Shown: positions 23,947-33,180, numbered from the stretch's first letter. The stretch is 64,000 bases of DNA from an uncultured Pelagibacteraceae bacterium (GCA_902636025.1 CACPQG010000001.1:319770-383769); one strand, 5' to 3'. Notes: generated by a model not told the origin, from the letters alone. Made by a program: numbers and translations.

Positions 23947-25008
23947 TTAAAATTTTGGTTCTTGCTGTGTCATGCAATGTATTGCACCAAAACCCCAAAT
24001 TAATTTACTGCAGTCGATTGGTATTATTTTTTTATTTTTAAAAAAATTTCTAAATATCTTAATAACTTTTTTATCTTCTTTAACATTAAAAATAGGTAAT
24101 AATACTTTTTTATTAATAATTAAGAAATTTAAGTAACTAGCTGGAACCCTTTTTTTTTTAATAAATACTGGTGAAGGCATTGGGATTTTGATTATTTGAA
24201 ATTTTTTTTTATTATTATTTTTACTTCTAGATAATATTGTGAAATTAAGTTTTAAATTTTTAAAATTTGCATCTTTTTTATTTTTTTCTACCGCAGTCAT
24301 TATTGTATTCTTGTCTACAAATCGAGCAATATCATCAATATGCCCATGAGTGTCATCCCCTGATATTCCCTTTTTCAGCCAAATAAAATTATTGATTCCT
24401 AAATATTTTGAGAAGATATTCTCATAATCTTTTTTTTTGAAACCGTTATTTCTTTCTTGTACCTTACTTAGTAGGCACTCTTCAGTAAGTAGTAAAGACC
24501 CTTGTCCATTTGTATCAAACGCACCACCTTCCATAACTATTGATCTGATGTTTTTACCAAAACTAATTTTTGGTTCAATTCTTTTAACTTTTATTATTTT
24601 ACTTATTTTTTTATTAATTTGATTATCTCTATTGAAATTATAATATTTAGACCATGCATTGAATTTAAAGTCTAGTATCAACTTTTTTTTAATTCTTTTA
24701 TTAATTATAAATATTGGTCCAGAGTCACGTAACCATATTCTATCTGTTTTAATTTTGTGAAAATTGATATTGCTTAATTTCGCTTTATAATTTTTTAATA
24801 TATTTAAAACTTGATGTTTATTTTTATCAATTAATAAATCAACTTTTTGGTTTTCTGAAATTATTTTAACAATTTTTCCAACAACATGTGGGATAAAACT
24901 AAAAAGGTCTGGCCAATCATTTTTATTATAAGGCCATGCGATCCAAATTGATTTTTGAGGTTCCCATTCTGCAGGAATCTTAAATCCAGTTAGTTTACTA
25001 GTCATCAT
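23947..25008 (-). CDS. aguA: Agmatine deiminase
   Basis: Converts agmatine to N-carbamoylputrescine and ammonia. The 353-residue protein belongs to the guanidino-group-modifying family: WPYNKNDWPD near the start, DRIWLRDSGPIF, MEGGAFDTNGQGSLLLTEECLL, GDDTHGHIDDIARF, and the nucleophile cysteine (Cys345) in GAIHCMTQQEP. Two adjacent ATGs (25008 and 25005) could start it. It overlaps the end of aguB by 11 bases and is the last gene of the four-gene polyamine cluster. Lysine-rich divergence from textbook members is in line with the genome. Confidence 0.92.
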   Translation of the reverse strand: MMTSKLTGFKIPAEWEPQKSIWIAWPYNKNDWPDLFSFIPHVVGKIVKIISENQKVDLLIDKNKHQVLNILKNYKAKLSNINFHKIKTDRIWLRDSGPIFIINKRIKKKLILDFKFNAWSKYYNFNRDNQINKKISKIIKVKRIEPKISFGKNIRSIVMEGGAFDTNGQGSLLLTEECLLSKVQERNNGFKKKDYENIFSKYLGINNFIWLKKGISGDDTHGHIDDIARFVDKNTIMTAVEKNKKDANFKNLKLNFTILSRSKNNNKKKFQIIKIPMPSPVFIKKKRVPASYLNFLIINKKVLLPIFNVKEDKKVIKIFRNFFKNKKIIPIDCSKLIWGFGAIHCMTQQEPKF

Positions 25009-25879
25009 CCGGATTCTTTAATATTCCTTTATAGAAGTCTACTCTTCGATCTCTTAAAAATGGCCAGTGCTCTCTCGCAATATCTATTTTATCATAATCA
25101 ATTTCACGAATTAAAATTCCTTCTTTTTTATTTCCTAATTTGCCAATTATCTTTCCACTTGGATCAATAATCATAGAATTTCCCCAAAATTCGATTTTTT
25201 TATTTCCTTTTTTTTCATTACCGACTCTGTTAACCGCAACAACATAAGTTCCATTAGCTATAGCATGTGATTTCTGCATAGTTACCCAAGAATCCAATTG
25301 TGCTTTTCCAAATGTTTTCTTTTCTTTCGGGTGCCATCCAATTGCAGTAGGATAAAAAATTATTTGTGCACCCCTTAAAGCAGTGAGTCTAGCAGCCTCA
25401 GGAAACCACTGATCCCAACATATTAAGGGACCAATATTTCCATATTTAGTTTTAATAGATTTAAAACCAAGATCACCCGGGGTGAAATAAAATTTTTCAT
25501 AATATCCCGGATCATCAGGAATATGCATTTTTCTATACTTTGATAAAATTTTTCCTTTTTCATTTATAATAATACTTGTATTATGATAGAAACCACGTGT
25601 TTTTTTTTCAAACATAGATATCATTAAAACAATATTCAATTCTTTTGATAAATCGCAAAAAACTTTTGAGGTTTTACCTGGTATTTTTTCTGCAAATTTA
25701 AAATTTGAGTGGTTTTCTGTTTGACAGAAGTAATTTGTTAAGAAAAGCTCAGGTAGACAAATTATTTTCGCATTTCTATTAGCAGCTTTTTTAATATTTT
25801 TTATAACAGCCTTTAGATTCGAATTATAATTATTTAAAATTTTACTCTGGATGATACCAATAATTGTTTTTTTTGGCAT
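24998..25879 (-). CDS. aguB: N-carbamoylputrescine amidase
   Basis: Nitrilase-superfamily hydrolase that converts N-carbamoylputrescine to putrescine, CO2 and ammonia. The 293-residue protein has the catalytic triad: glutamate 44 in CLPELFLTNY, lysine 117 in YRKMHIPDDPGYYEKFYFTPGD, and cysteine 154 in LICWDQWFPEAAR. The HIPDDPGYYEKFYF segment and the C-terminal HWPFLRDRRVDFY fit AguB closely. Its place between aguA and the deoxyhypusine-synthase-like gene supports the assignment. Confidence 0.93.
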   Translation of the reverse strand: MPKKTIIGIIQSKILNNYNSNLKAVIKNIKKAANRNAKIICLPELFLTNYFCQTENHSNFKFAEKIPGKTSKVFCDLSKELNIVLMISMFEKKTRGFYHNTSIIINEKGKILSKYRKMHIPDDPGYYEKFYFTPGDLGFKSIKTKYGNIGPLICWDQWFPEAARLTALRGAQIIFYPTAIGWHPKEKKTFGKAQLDSWVTMQKSHAIANGTYVVAVNRVGNEKKGNKKIEFWGNSMIIDPSGKIIGKLGNKKEGILIREIDYDKIDIAREHWPFLRDRRVDFYKGILKNPDDD

Positions 25880-25883
25880 TTAA

Positions 25884-26924
25884 TTAAAATATTTCTGAAA
25901 AATTTTTTCTTTCTCTATTTTTCCATTCCCCAGCATGATAAGCATCACTTGCAATTAAAGGTAGCACACTTGTTGCCTCTGCAAAAACCATTTGTTCTTT
26001 TGATGTATCGACTTTACCCCATGAACTTGCCTCTTTAAGCGTTGAACTACTGCATGCTCCATCTCTAGAGTCAGCAACTGTGATTTGGACTGCATATTTA
26101 TGCATATCAACTTCTTTACCTAATAGCTCAGCGCATATTACTGTGTCTTGAATGAAATTTTTTGGAACTCCTCCACCTATCATAAATAAACCCGATCCTT
26201 TTGATCTGATTTTAATTTCTGTTAATTCTCTAAATTCTCTGATTGAATCTATGGTAATATGCTTATTTGGGTTTCTTTCTTGATGCATCACTAATCCAAA
26301 GCCAGCGCTAGAGTCTGTAAAAGCAGGACAAAATATTGGAACATTATTATCGTATGCTGTTTCAATTAATGAGTCTTTTTTTTTCGAATTTTTTTTTAAA
26401 AATTTGCCAATTTCCCTAATAAATTCCCTAGAGGTATAAGCTTTTGGTTCCAACTTATCTGCAATTTCACCAATAGTTTTATCACACCTTTGAAGCTCAT
26501 CTTCATCAATATATGTGTCGTAAATTCTATCTATATAATTCTTTCTTAGCTCATCATCATTCTGAAATTGCGAGCCCTGATAATGTTTAAATCCAAGTGC
26601 CTCGAAAAAATCCATATCAATTATTGATGCTCCTGTTGCAACGATTGCATCTACCATATTATATTTAACCATATCCCTATAAATATGCATACATCCTGCT
26701 GCAGAGGTTGAGCCAGCCAAAGTTAAAAAGATTGTACAATCTTTATCTTTAAGCATTTCATTATAAATATTAGTCGCATTTGCAGTCTCTCTGGAAACAA
26801 ATGACATTTTCCCCATTGCTGATATAATTTCTCTACTATCAAATTTGGTAATATCAATATGCTCTACTGGATTTTTTAAAAAATCTTTTTTACTGTTATG
26901 ACCTAGATTTTTTTTATCAGACAT
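25884..26924 (-). CDS. Deoxyhypusine synthase-like enzyme (probable polyamine aminobutyl/aminopropyl transferase)
   Basis: A 346-residue homologue of eukaryotic and archaeal deoxyhypusine synthase, an NAD-dependent enzyme that moves an aminobutyl group of spermidine to a lysine. Bacteria lack the normal target eIF5A, and bacterial homologues are linked to homospermidine or related polyamine synthesis. The NAD-site segments TLAGSTSAAG and VATGASIIDMDF are present, and the active lysine is retained in KEASSWGKV (Lys304). The DGACSSSTLKEA stretch precedes it. It lies between aguB and the decarboxylase, so it likely works on putrescine or agmatine. The exact product is inference. Confidence 0.85.
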   Translation of the reverse strand: MSDKKNLGHNSKKDFLKNPVEHIDITKFDSREIISAMGKMSFVSRETANATNIYNEMLKDKDCTIFLTLAGSTSAAGCMHIYRDMVKYNMVDAIVATGASIIDMDFFEALGFKHYQGSQFQNDDELRKNYIDRIYDTYIDEDELQRCDKTIGEIADKLEPKAYTSREFIREIGKFLKKNSKKKDSLIETAYDNNVPIFCPAFTDSSAGFGLVMHQERNPNKHITIDSIREFRELTEIKIRSKGSGLFMIGGGVPKNFIQDTVICAELLGKEVDMHKYAVQITVADSRDGACSSSTLKEASSWGKVDTSKEQMVFAEATSVLPLIASDAYHAGEWKNRERKNFSEIF

Positions 26925-28102
26925 TAAGCAACAAGAAATGCTTTATATTTATCTTTGTCGTACATGCTCATTATAGGCTGATCTTGCACTTCATAAATAC
27001 TATCTGAGTAAAAACCATTAAATTTAGTTCTAAATGTTAGTCCATATGCTCCTAGTTGACCTAGTTCTATATAATCATTTTCTTTAATGTTATTTGGTAA
27101 AATAAATGGTCCTTTCATATAATCCATACTATCACAAGTTGGACCATAGAAATCAAATGGAGTAAGTTTTTTTGAAACCAATCTTCCAATCGGAATCATT
27201 CTTGAAGGATAAACAATATTTGGAACTCCTGCATCAAATAATGTTCCGTAAGTTCCATCATTTATGTAAAGTTTTTGTTTTTTTCTTAAAATTACTTTGA
27301 CGATAGTTGAACCACTCTCAGCCACAATAGCTCTACCTGGTTCACAAATAATTTCAGGTTTTTTTTCAAGCTTTAATTTTTCTAAGGCTATTTTAATTTC
27401 TTTAAAATAGTTATCTAATGATTGTGGTATGAGATCAGGATAGATTGTTGGAAATCCACCTCCAACATTTATATAATCTGGTGAAATTTTTGTTTTTTTT
27501 ATAATATTTCCGATCTCTGCTATTCCTTTCGAATAAGATATTGGATGCATACATTGTGATCCAACATGAAAACTTAAACCAATTTTTTTAGCATATTGTT
27601 TTGTTAGTCTTAAAAGACCTAAAGCCTCACTATGTAAAGCTCCAAATTTTTTTGATAAATCTATTTCTGCATGTTCATTTGAAACAGCAACTCTAACAAA
27701 TAATTCTAAATCTTTAGCTTGATTAGTTGCCTCAATTATTTTGATTAACTCTTCTTTTGTATCTAATGAAAAAGTTTTTACACCATGTTTAAAATAAGCC
27801 TCTTTTATACTTTCTCTAGATTTAACAGTGTGCATGAAAGAACACTTCAACTCTGGATTTATTTTTTTTATTTGTTCAATTTCTTTTAATGATGCTACAT
27901 CAAAATTTTTAATTCCGCTTTTAATAATAGTATCTATTACTAAAGGGTGAGGATTGGTCTTTACTGCATATAAAATTGTGCCTGGAAATTTATTTTGGAA
28001 AATTTTTGAAGCTTTTTGTATTGCACTCGTTCTAATGCAATATATTGGTTCAACAGGTTTAAGTTGACTTACAAGTTCGTCAACACTTTTAAATTTTTCC
28101 AT
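26924..28102 (-). CDS. Ornithine/lysine decarboxylase (alanine racemase fold)
   Basis: PLP-dependent group IV decarboxylase of 392 residues, the type that makes putrescine from ornithine and in some relatives cadaverine from lysine. PLP lysine 48 sits in LYAVKTNPHP; further marks are FHVGSQCMHP, VGGGFPT, ICEPGRAIVAESG and the C-terminal active-site cysteine in GPTCDSMDYM. The ATG at 28102 follows a good GAGGGG Shine-Dalgarno sequence at 28110-28115; a longer frame upstream runs through the leader hairpin and is rejected. It heads the polyamine cluster; its stop overlaps the next gene by one base. Confidence 0.9.
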   Translation of the reverse strand: MEKFKSVDELVSQLKPVEPIYCIRTSAIQKASKIFQNKFPGTILYAVKTNPHPLVIDTIIKSGIKNFDVASLKEIEQIKKINPELKCSFMHTVKSRESIKEAYFKHGVKTFSLDTKEELIKIIEATNQAKDLELFVRVAVSNEHAEIDLSKKFGALHSEALGLLRLTKQYAKKIGLSFHVGSQCMHPISYSKGIAEIGNIIKKTKISPDYINVGGGFPTIYPDLIPQSLDNYFKEIKIALEKLKLEKKPEIICEPGRAIVAESGSTIVKVILRKKQKLYINDGTYGTLFDAGVPNIVYPSRMIPIGRLVSKKLTPFDFYGPTCDSMDYMKGPFILPNNIKENDYIELGQLGAYGLTFRTKFNGFYSDSIYEVQDQPIMSMYDKDKYKAFLVA

Positions 28103-28125
28103 TTCATAGCCCCTCAAAAAAAAAT

Positions 28126-28179
28126 TTAACAAAAAAAATTTGCACATCTTGTATGCAAATTTGTAATTTCTTCACTCAT
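28126..28179 (-). CDS. Candidate 17-residue leader peptide upstream of the decarboxylase
   Basis: A short frame encodes MSEEITNLHTRCANFFC and ends 23 bases before the decarboxylase ATG. The terminator-like hairpin at 28138-28160 lies inside it, covering about codons 7-14, and the U-run forms its last codons. An AGGGG sequence lies 12 bases upstream of its ATG, farther than ideal. The layout is that of an attenuation leader, but no conservation can be tested here and a chance frame is possible. Confidence 0.4.
   Translation of the reverse strand: MSEEITNLHTRCANFFC
28131..28160 (-). terminator. Terminator-like hairpin in the decarboxylase leader (possible attenuator)
   Basis: On the minus strand ATTTGCA (28154-28160) pairs with TGCAAAT (28138-28144) around a nine-base loop and is followed directly by a run of seven T. 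It lies upstream of the decarboxylase, between promoter region and gene, so it would act on the polyamine operon itself. Alphaproteobacterial ornithine decarboxylase genes are known to carry a conserved speF leader motif; identity with that motif was not tested. Confidence 0.6.
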
Positions 28180-28291
28180 TATGAGAAATGACCCCTAAAG
28201 TAAAGAAAAATTTTCAATGTTATTAAGCCTGTTAAATTCCCACTTAAAATGACATATTGAAAATCCCATTTTAAATCCTATATGGGTACTC

Positions 28292-28849
28292 ATGACAGAT
28301 AATGTTCAAAAAGTAACAGATTTAGGGGATAAATCGTTATTAATAGTTGATGATGATAATACCTTTAGAGAAAGGTTATCCAGAGCTATGGAAAAAAAGG
28401 GTTTCTTAGTCTCTCAAGCTGAGGGTGTAAAATCAGGTATAGCGTCTATAAACTCAAAGAATCCCGCATTTGCGGTTGTTGATTTAAGACTTGGTGATGG
28501 CAACGGTTTAGAGGTTGTAAAAGAACTTCAAAAGATAAATTCTAAAAGCAAAATTATAATGCTTACAGGTTATGGAAATATACCAACTGCCGTTGCAGCA
28601 ATTAAGCAGGGAGCAATTGATTATTTAGCGAAGCCCGCAGATGCTGACGATATTGAAAAAGCTCTTTTAGCTGATCCTAAAACTAAAGCCCAACCTCCCG
28701 AAAATCCTATGTCTGCCGACAGAGTAAAATGGGAACATATTCATAGAGTATTCGAGTTATGTAACAGAAATGTATCTGAGACTGCAAGAAGATTAAAGAT
28801 GCATAGACGTACGTTGCAAAGAATTTTATATAAAAGATCGCCTAAATAA
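28292..28849 (+). CDS. regA: RegA/ActR/PrrA-type response regulator
   Basis: Redox-type response regulator of alphaproteobacteria. The 185-residue protein has a receiver domain with acidic pocket (LLIVDDDNTFRERL) and phospho-acceptor Asp64 in AVVDLRLGDGNG, the switch LTGYGNIPTAVAAIKQGA and lysine in YLAKPAD. A short linker with prolines follows, then a Fis-like helix-turn-helix NVSETARRLKMHRRTLQRIL, the highly conserved RegA DNA-binding end. No RegB-type sensor is in the window. It diverges from the polyamine operon and overlaps the convergent bioY end by 8 bases. Confidence 0.93.
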   Translation: MTDNVQKVTDLGDKSLLIVDDDNTFRERLSRAMEKKGFLVSQAEGVKSGIASINSKNPAFAVVDLRLGDGNGLEVVKELQKINSKSKIIMLTGYGNIPTAVAAIKQGAIDYLAKPADADDIEKALLADPKTKAQPPENPMSADRVKWEHIHRVFELCNRNVSETARRLKMHRRTLQRILYKRSPK

Positions 28850-29393
28850 ATTTTCTAATTTTAATAAATTTTGAAGTTAAAAAAGTAAGCAGTAAAATTT
28901 TAAATAACTCTGCATAAATAAATGGAAAAAATCCAAGTTTAAATATAGGTTTATCCCATCCAATTAGAATACCTAACCAAACAATACCAAAAAAATAAAT
29001 AAAGAAAACCGAAAATAAAAGTTTAATAAATATTAAAATTAAATTTGTTTTAAAATTTAAATAACCTGTAAAAAAAGCTGCGAATAAAAAACCAATTAAA
29101 TATCCCATGGTAGGTCCTACAAAGTATGCTAAACCAACTCCTTTTTCAGGAGAGTTTGAGAAAACAGGAAGTCCTAACAAACCTTCAACTAAATAAACAG
29201 AGACTGTTGCAACTGCAATTTTATATCCAAATGATATTCCTAAAAAAAGAACCGCAAAAGTTTGCATAGTCATTGGTACTGGGTAAAAAGGTATTTTTAT
29301 TTTTGCTGAGACAGTCAATAAAATCGAACCAACAACAACGATGAAAAAATTTCTTAAGATTTTTTGATTATTAGATATACTTATATTTTCCAT
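28842..29393 (-). CDS. bioY: Biotin transporter BioY
   Basis: Membrane S-component for biotin uptake. The 183-residue protein has about six hydrophobic segments and BioY signature stretches: SAKIKIPFYPVPMTMQTFAVLFLG, VYLVEGLLGLPVFS and GPTMGYLIGF. No BioM/BioN energising subunits are nearby, so it may act alone or share an ECF module. It lies 32 bases after the ABC ATPase gene, which is not of the BioM type. Confidence 0.9.
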   Translation of the reverse strand: MENISISNNQKILRNFFIVVVGSILLTVSAKIKIPFYPVPMTMQTFAVLFLGISFGYKIAVATVSVYLVEGLLGLPVFSNSPEKGVGLAYFVGPTMGYLIGFLFAAFFTGYLNFKTNLILIFIKLLFSVFFIYFFGIVWLGILIGWDKPIFKLGFFPFIYAELFKILLLTFLTSKFIKIRKFI

Positions 29394-29425
29394 TTTTATA
29401 CTTTACCTTTAATCAATCACTATTA

Positions 29426-30355
29426 CTAGTTTTTAATTAAGGATGTATAAACATCTTCAATATTTGCATCATCTGTCGTAATATCCAAAATATTTATATT
29501 TTTATCTGCAAAATAAGAAATTATTTCTTCAATTTTTAAAGAATTTTTTTCATAAGATAAAGTTATTCTATCATCTTCTTGGGATAAAATTTTTAGTGAT
29601 TTAAGAGGTATGTTGTTTATTTTGGTCTTTTCATTGATTGTAAAAGTGACATTTTTGGTTTGTATTTTATTAATTAAATTTTTTGTTGTATCTAAAGCAA
29701 CTAAATGACCTTTACTTAAAATTCCTATTCGATCGCACATTTCTTCTGCTTCTATTAGATAATGAGTAGTCAAAATAATTGTGACACCAATTTTATTTAA
29801 AAGTTTAACATTTTCCCAAAGATTCCTTCTTAACTCAACATCCACACCAGCAGTTGGTTCATCTAATATCAAAATCGGTGGTTTGTGAACAAGGGCTTTT
29901 GCTATTAATAGCCTTCTTTTCATTCCTCCAGAGAGACTTCTGGCGTAGCTATCTGCATTATTTTCAAGAGAAACTAATTTTAAAATTTCATCAGTTATAC
30001 GATCTTTTTTTTTGATGCCATACATTCCTGCATGTAACTCTAAAAGTCTTCTTGGATTAAAAAAAGGATCTAGGTTTACCTCCTGAGGCACTATACCTAA
30101 TGAAGCTCTTACCTGCCTTGGATCCTTATCTAAGTCATAACCCCACACATTTACAGTTCCTTTTGACTTAATTACTGTTCCTCCCAATATGTTTATGAAA
30201 GTTGATTTACCTGCTCCATTAGGGCCCAATAATCCAAAAATTTCACCTTGTTTCACGTCTAAGTTTAAATTGTTTAATGCATTAACCTGTTCAGAATTGT
30301 TTTTGGAGTAAATTTTACTTAAATTTTTGACCGTCAATACATCTTTTTTTTTCAT
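29426..30355 (-). CDS. ABC-2-type transporter ATP-binding protein
   Basis: A 309-residue ABC ATPase with Walker A GLLGPNGAGKST, signature LSGGMKRRLLIAKAL, Walker B ILILDEPTAGVD and H-loop TTHYLIEAEEMCDR. The long C-terminal tail (about residues 230-309) fits the ABC-2/NodI/YadG group that exports polysaccharide, lipid or drugs. Its permease partner is not adjacent: downstream is bioY and upstream is divergent polA. The substrate is unknown. Confidence 0.88.
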   Translation of the reverse strand: MKKKDVLTVKNLSKIYSKNNSEQVNALNNLNLDVKQGEIFGLLGPNGAGKSTFINILGGTVIKSKGTVNVWGYDLDKDPRQVRASLGIVPQEVNLDPFFNPRRLLELHAGMYGIKKKDRITDEILKLVSLENNADSYARSLSGGMKRRLLIAKALVHKPPILILDEPTAGVDVELRRNLWENVKLLNKIGVTIILTTHYLIEAEEMCDRIGILSKGHLVALDTTKNLINKIQTKNVTFTINEKTKINNIPLKSLKILSQEDDRITLSYEKNSLKIEEIISYFADKNINILDITTDDANIEDVYTSLIKN

Positions 30356-30405
30356 AATGATTTATTCATTTATAACATTCGTATAAATTAAGTTAACATT
30401 AATAA

Positions 30406-33180
30406 ATGACCAAAATTAAAAAAAGTGATCATTTTTATTTAATAGATGGCTCGGGATATATCTTTAGAGCATATTATGCTTTGCCGCCTCTAAGCAGAAA
30501 AAGTGATGGAATGCCAACAGGGGCAGTAAACGGTTTTTGTAATATGTTATTTAAGTTACTTGAGGATTCAAAATCTAAAGAAAATTTACAAAAACCAACT
30601 CATTTTGCAGTAATTTTTGACTCTGCAAGAAAAAATTTTAGGAATGAAATCTACAAAGATTATAAAGCAAATAGATCTGATGCTCCTGATGATTTAATTC
30701 CTCAATTTGACTTTATAAGAAAATCAGTAATGGCATTTAATTTACCATCAGTAGAACTTATTAATTATGAAGCAGATGATTTAATTGCAACTTATGTAGA
30801 ACAAATCTTAAAAATTGGGGCTAAGGTTACAATTGTATCATCTGATAAAGATTTAATGCAGTTATTCAAAAAGAATGTAAGAATTTATGATCCTATGAAA
30901 AATAAATTTTTAGGAGAAGAAGATGTTATTAAAAAATTTGGTGTTAAATCTGACAAAGTAATTGATGTACAATCATTAGCAGGTGATAGCAGTGACAACG
31001 TTCCAGGAGTACCCGGTATTGGTGTTAAAACTGCAGCGGAATTAATTAATAAATATGGAAACTTGGAGAAACTTTTATCAAAAGCCCATGAAATTAAACA
31101 GAACAAGAGAAGAGAAACTATTTTAGAAAATAAAGATAAAGCTATTATAAGTAAAAAATTGGTAACTTTAAAAAGAGATGTTCCTGTTAAAGTGAAATTA
31201 GATGATTTTGTCATAAAAAATATAGATAAAGATAAACTATATGAATTTCTAAGAGAAATGGAGTTTAATAGGCTTTTAAGTAGCGTTATATCACAGTACG
31301 GAGAACCTAAATTAAAAGAAAAAGATACAACATCTTTAAAAGGAAAAGAGATTTCAAATATTGATCGAACAAAATATAAATTGCTCAATAAATTGGATGA
31401 TATTGACATTTGGTTAAAAGATGCAGAGGATAAGGGAGAATTATGTATAGATACCGAGACAACTTCTCTAGATCCACATTTGGCTGATTTAGTTGGAATA
31501 TCTTTATCTACTGATATTGGAAAAGCTTGTTACATACCTTTAAAGCATAATGGTAAAGATTTGTTAGATACAAATAAGGTAATTCAAAAAATTAAACCGA
31601 TCTTAGAGGATAAATCGATTAAAAAAATAGGGCAAAATATAAAATTTGACTATATAATTTTTTATCACCGAGGAATAATAATAAACTCCATGGAAGATAC
31701 AATGCTTATGTCATATGTGCTTGATGCAGGTAAGAATAGACATAATATGGATACACTTTCAGAGCTTCACTTAGGACATAAAACAATATCCTATAAAGAT
31801 TTAGTTGGATCAGGTAAAAAGCAACTTACTTTTGATCAAGTTGAAATAAAAAAAGCTACTGAATATGCAGCTGAAGATGCTGATGTAACTTTTAGATTAT
31901 ATAAATTATTAAAGAAAAATTTAATTAGAGAAAAACTTCAAAATATTTATGAATTATTTGAAAAGCCTTTAATTAAAATATTAGCCAATATGGAAATCCA
32001 AGGAGTAAAAGTAGACAATAAATTTTTAAATATTCTGTCGAAAAAATTTGAAAAAAAAATATCTTCAATTGAAGATAAAATTTACAAAATTTCTAAGAAA
32101 AAATTTAATATTGCTTCAACAAAGCAACTTGGTGAAATTATGTATGAAGATTTAAAGATAGCTTCCCTTAAAAGGACAAAAAAAGGTAGTTTTGCTACTA
32201 GTGCTTCAGTTTTAGAGGATTTAGCTTTCAAGGGTAATGAATTTCCAAAACTTATATTAGAGTGGAGACAAATTTCTAAACTTAAAAATACTTACTCAGA
32301 CTCTTTGCAAGAGCATATTAATCCTAAAACAAAAAGGGTTCATACATCTTTTTTATTGGCCGCAACAACAACAGGTAGATTAGCTTCAAGTGATCCAAAT
32401 TTACAAAATATACCGATTAAAACTGAAGATGGTAAGGATATAAGAAAATCTTTTGTTTCTGAAAAAGGAAATATTTTAATATCAGCAGATTACAATCAAA
32501 TTGAAATGAGAATTTTGGCAGATTTAGCAGATGTAAAAGAATTGAAAAAAGCTTTTAACAATCAACAAGATATTCATTCACTTACAGCAAGCCAAGTATT
32601 TAATGTTAAAATAAGCGAAATTAATTCAGATATGAGAAGAAAAGCAAAAGCCATAAATTTTGGAATTATTTACGGAATTTCCCAATACGGTTTAGCAAAA
32701 CAGATTATGGTATCAAACAATGAAGCTGCCGAATTTTTAAATTCATACTTTAAAAAATTTCCAGAAATTAAAGACTACATGAATGACACTATAAAATTCT
32801 GTAGGAAGAGTGGATATGTTAATAATATTTTTGGTAGAAGAAGTCATATAACTGGAATTAATGATAAAAATTTTAATATAAGAAATTTTCAAGAAAGAGC
32901 AGCTATTAATGCGCCAATCCAGGGATCTGCTGCGGAAATTATGAGATTAGCGATGATCAGAATTTCAAAAAGAATTGAGGAGACTAAAGAAAAAAAATGT
33001 AAAATGTTACTTCAAATCCATGATGAACTAATATTTGAAGTTCCAAAGGAAAGTGAAAAAAACTTCATAAATTTGATAAGACAAGAAATGACAAGTGTAA
33101 AGGATAGCGATCTTCATTCATTCTCAACGCCTCTCACAGTAGATGTTAATAGTGGAGAAAATTGGGGGTTACTACATTAG
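30406..33180 (+). CDS. polA: DNA polymerase I
   Basis: Repair and Okazaki-fragment polymerase of 924 residues with all three domains. Residues about 1-300 are the 5'-3' exonuclease (YLIDGSGYIFRAYYAL, YEADDLIATY, VSSDKDLMQL, GDSSDNVPGVPGIGVKTA). About 335-520 is the 3'-5' proofreading domain, with intact DTETTSLD near residue 348. The rest is the polymerase with TGRLASSDPNLQNIP, motif A SADYNQIEMRILA, RRKAKAINFGIIYG and motif C QIHDELIFEVP. It stands alone between divergent ABC and downstream chvI genes. Confidence 0.98.
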   Translation: MTKIKKSDHFYLIDGSGYIFRAYYALPPLSRKSDGMPTGAVNGFCNMLFKLLEDSKSKENLQKPTHFAVIFDSARKNFRNEIYKDYKANRSDAPDDLIPQFDFIRKSVMAFNLPSVELINYEADDLIATYVEQILKIGAKVTIVSSDKDLMQLFKKNVRIYDPMKNKFLGEEDVIKKFGVKSDKVIDVQSLAGDSSDNVPGVPGIGVKTAAELINKYGNLEKLLSKAHEIKQNKRRETILENKDKAIISKKLVTLKRDVPVKVKLDDFVIKNIDKDKLYEFLREMEFNRLLSSVISQYGEPKLKEKDTTSLKGKEISNIDRTKYKLLNKLDDIDIWLKDAEDKGELCIDTETTSLDPHLADLVGISLSTDIGKACYIPLKHNGKDLLDTNKVIQKIKPILEDKSIKKIGQNIKFDYIIFYHRGIIINSMEDTMLMSYVLDAGKNRHNMDTLSELHLGHKTISYKDLVGSGKKQLTFDQVEIKKATEYAAEDADVTFRLYKLLKKNLIREKLQNIYELFEKPLIKILANMEIQGVKVDNKFLNILSKKFEKKISSIEDKIYKISKKKFNIASTKQLGEIMYEDLKIASLKRTKKGSFATSASVLEDLAFKGNEFPKLILEWRQISKLKNTYSDSLQEHINPKTKRVHTSFLLAATTTGRLASSDPNLQNIPIKTEDGKDIRKSFVSEKGNILISADYNQIEMRILADLADVKELKKAFNNQQDIHSLTASQVFNVKISEINSDMRRKAKAINFGIIYGISQYGLAKQIMVSNNEAAEFLNSYFKKFPEIKDYMNDTIKFCRKSGYVNNIFGRRSHITGINDKNFNIRNFQERAAINAPIQGSAAEIMRLAMIRISKRIEETKEKKCKMLLQIHDELIFEVPKESEKNFINLIRQEMTSVKDSDLHSFSTPLTVDVNSGENWGLLH

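Noticed and set aside
28103..28147. Longer N-terminus of the decarboxylase (15 extra residues)
   Set aside because: It runs through the leader hairpin and U-run and ignores the GAGGGG ribosome binding site; the ATG at 28102 fits the family better.
28265..28286. CCCAT/ATGGG dyad just upstream of the regA start as an operator
   Set aside because: Five-base arms with a 12-base gap are within chance; kept out of the feature list.
30885..31409. 174-residue open frame antisense to polA
   Set aside because: Lies fully inside polA, shows no recognisable domain and reflects AT-rich codon bias.
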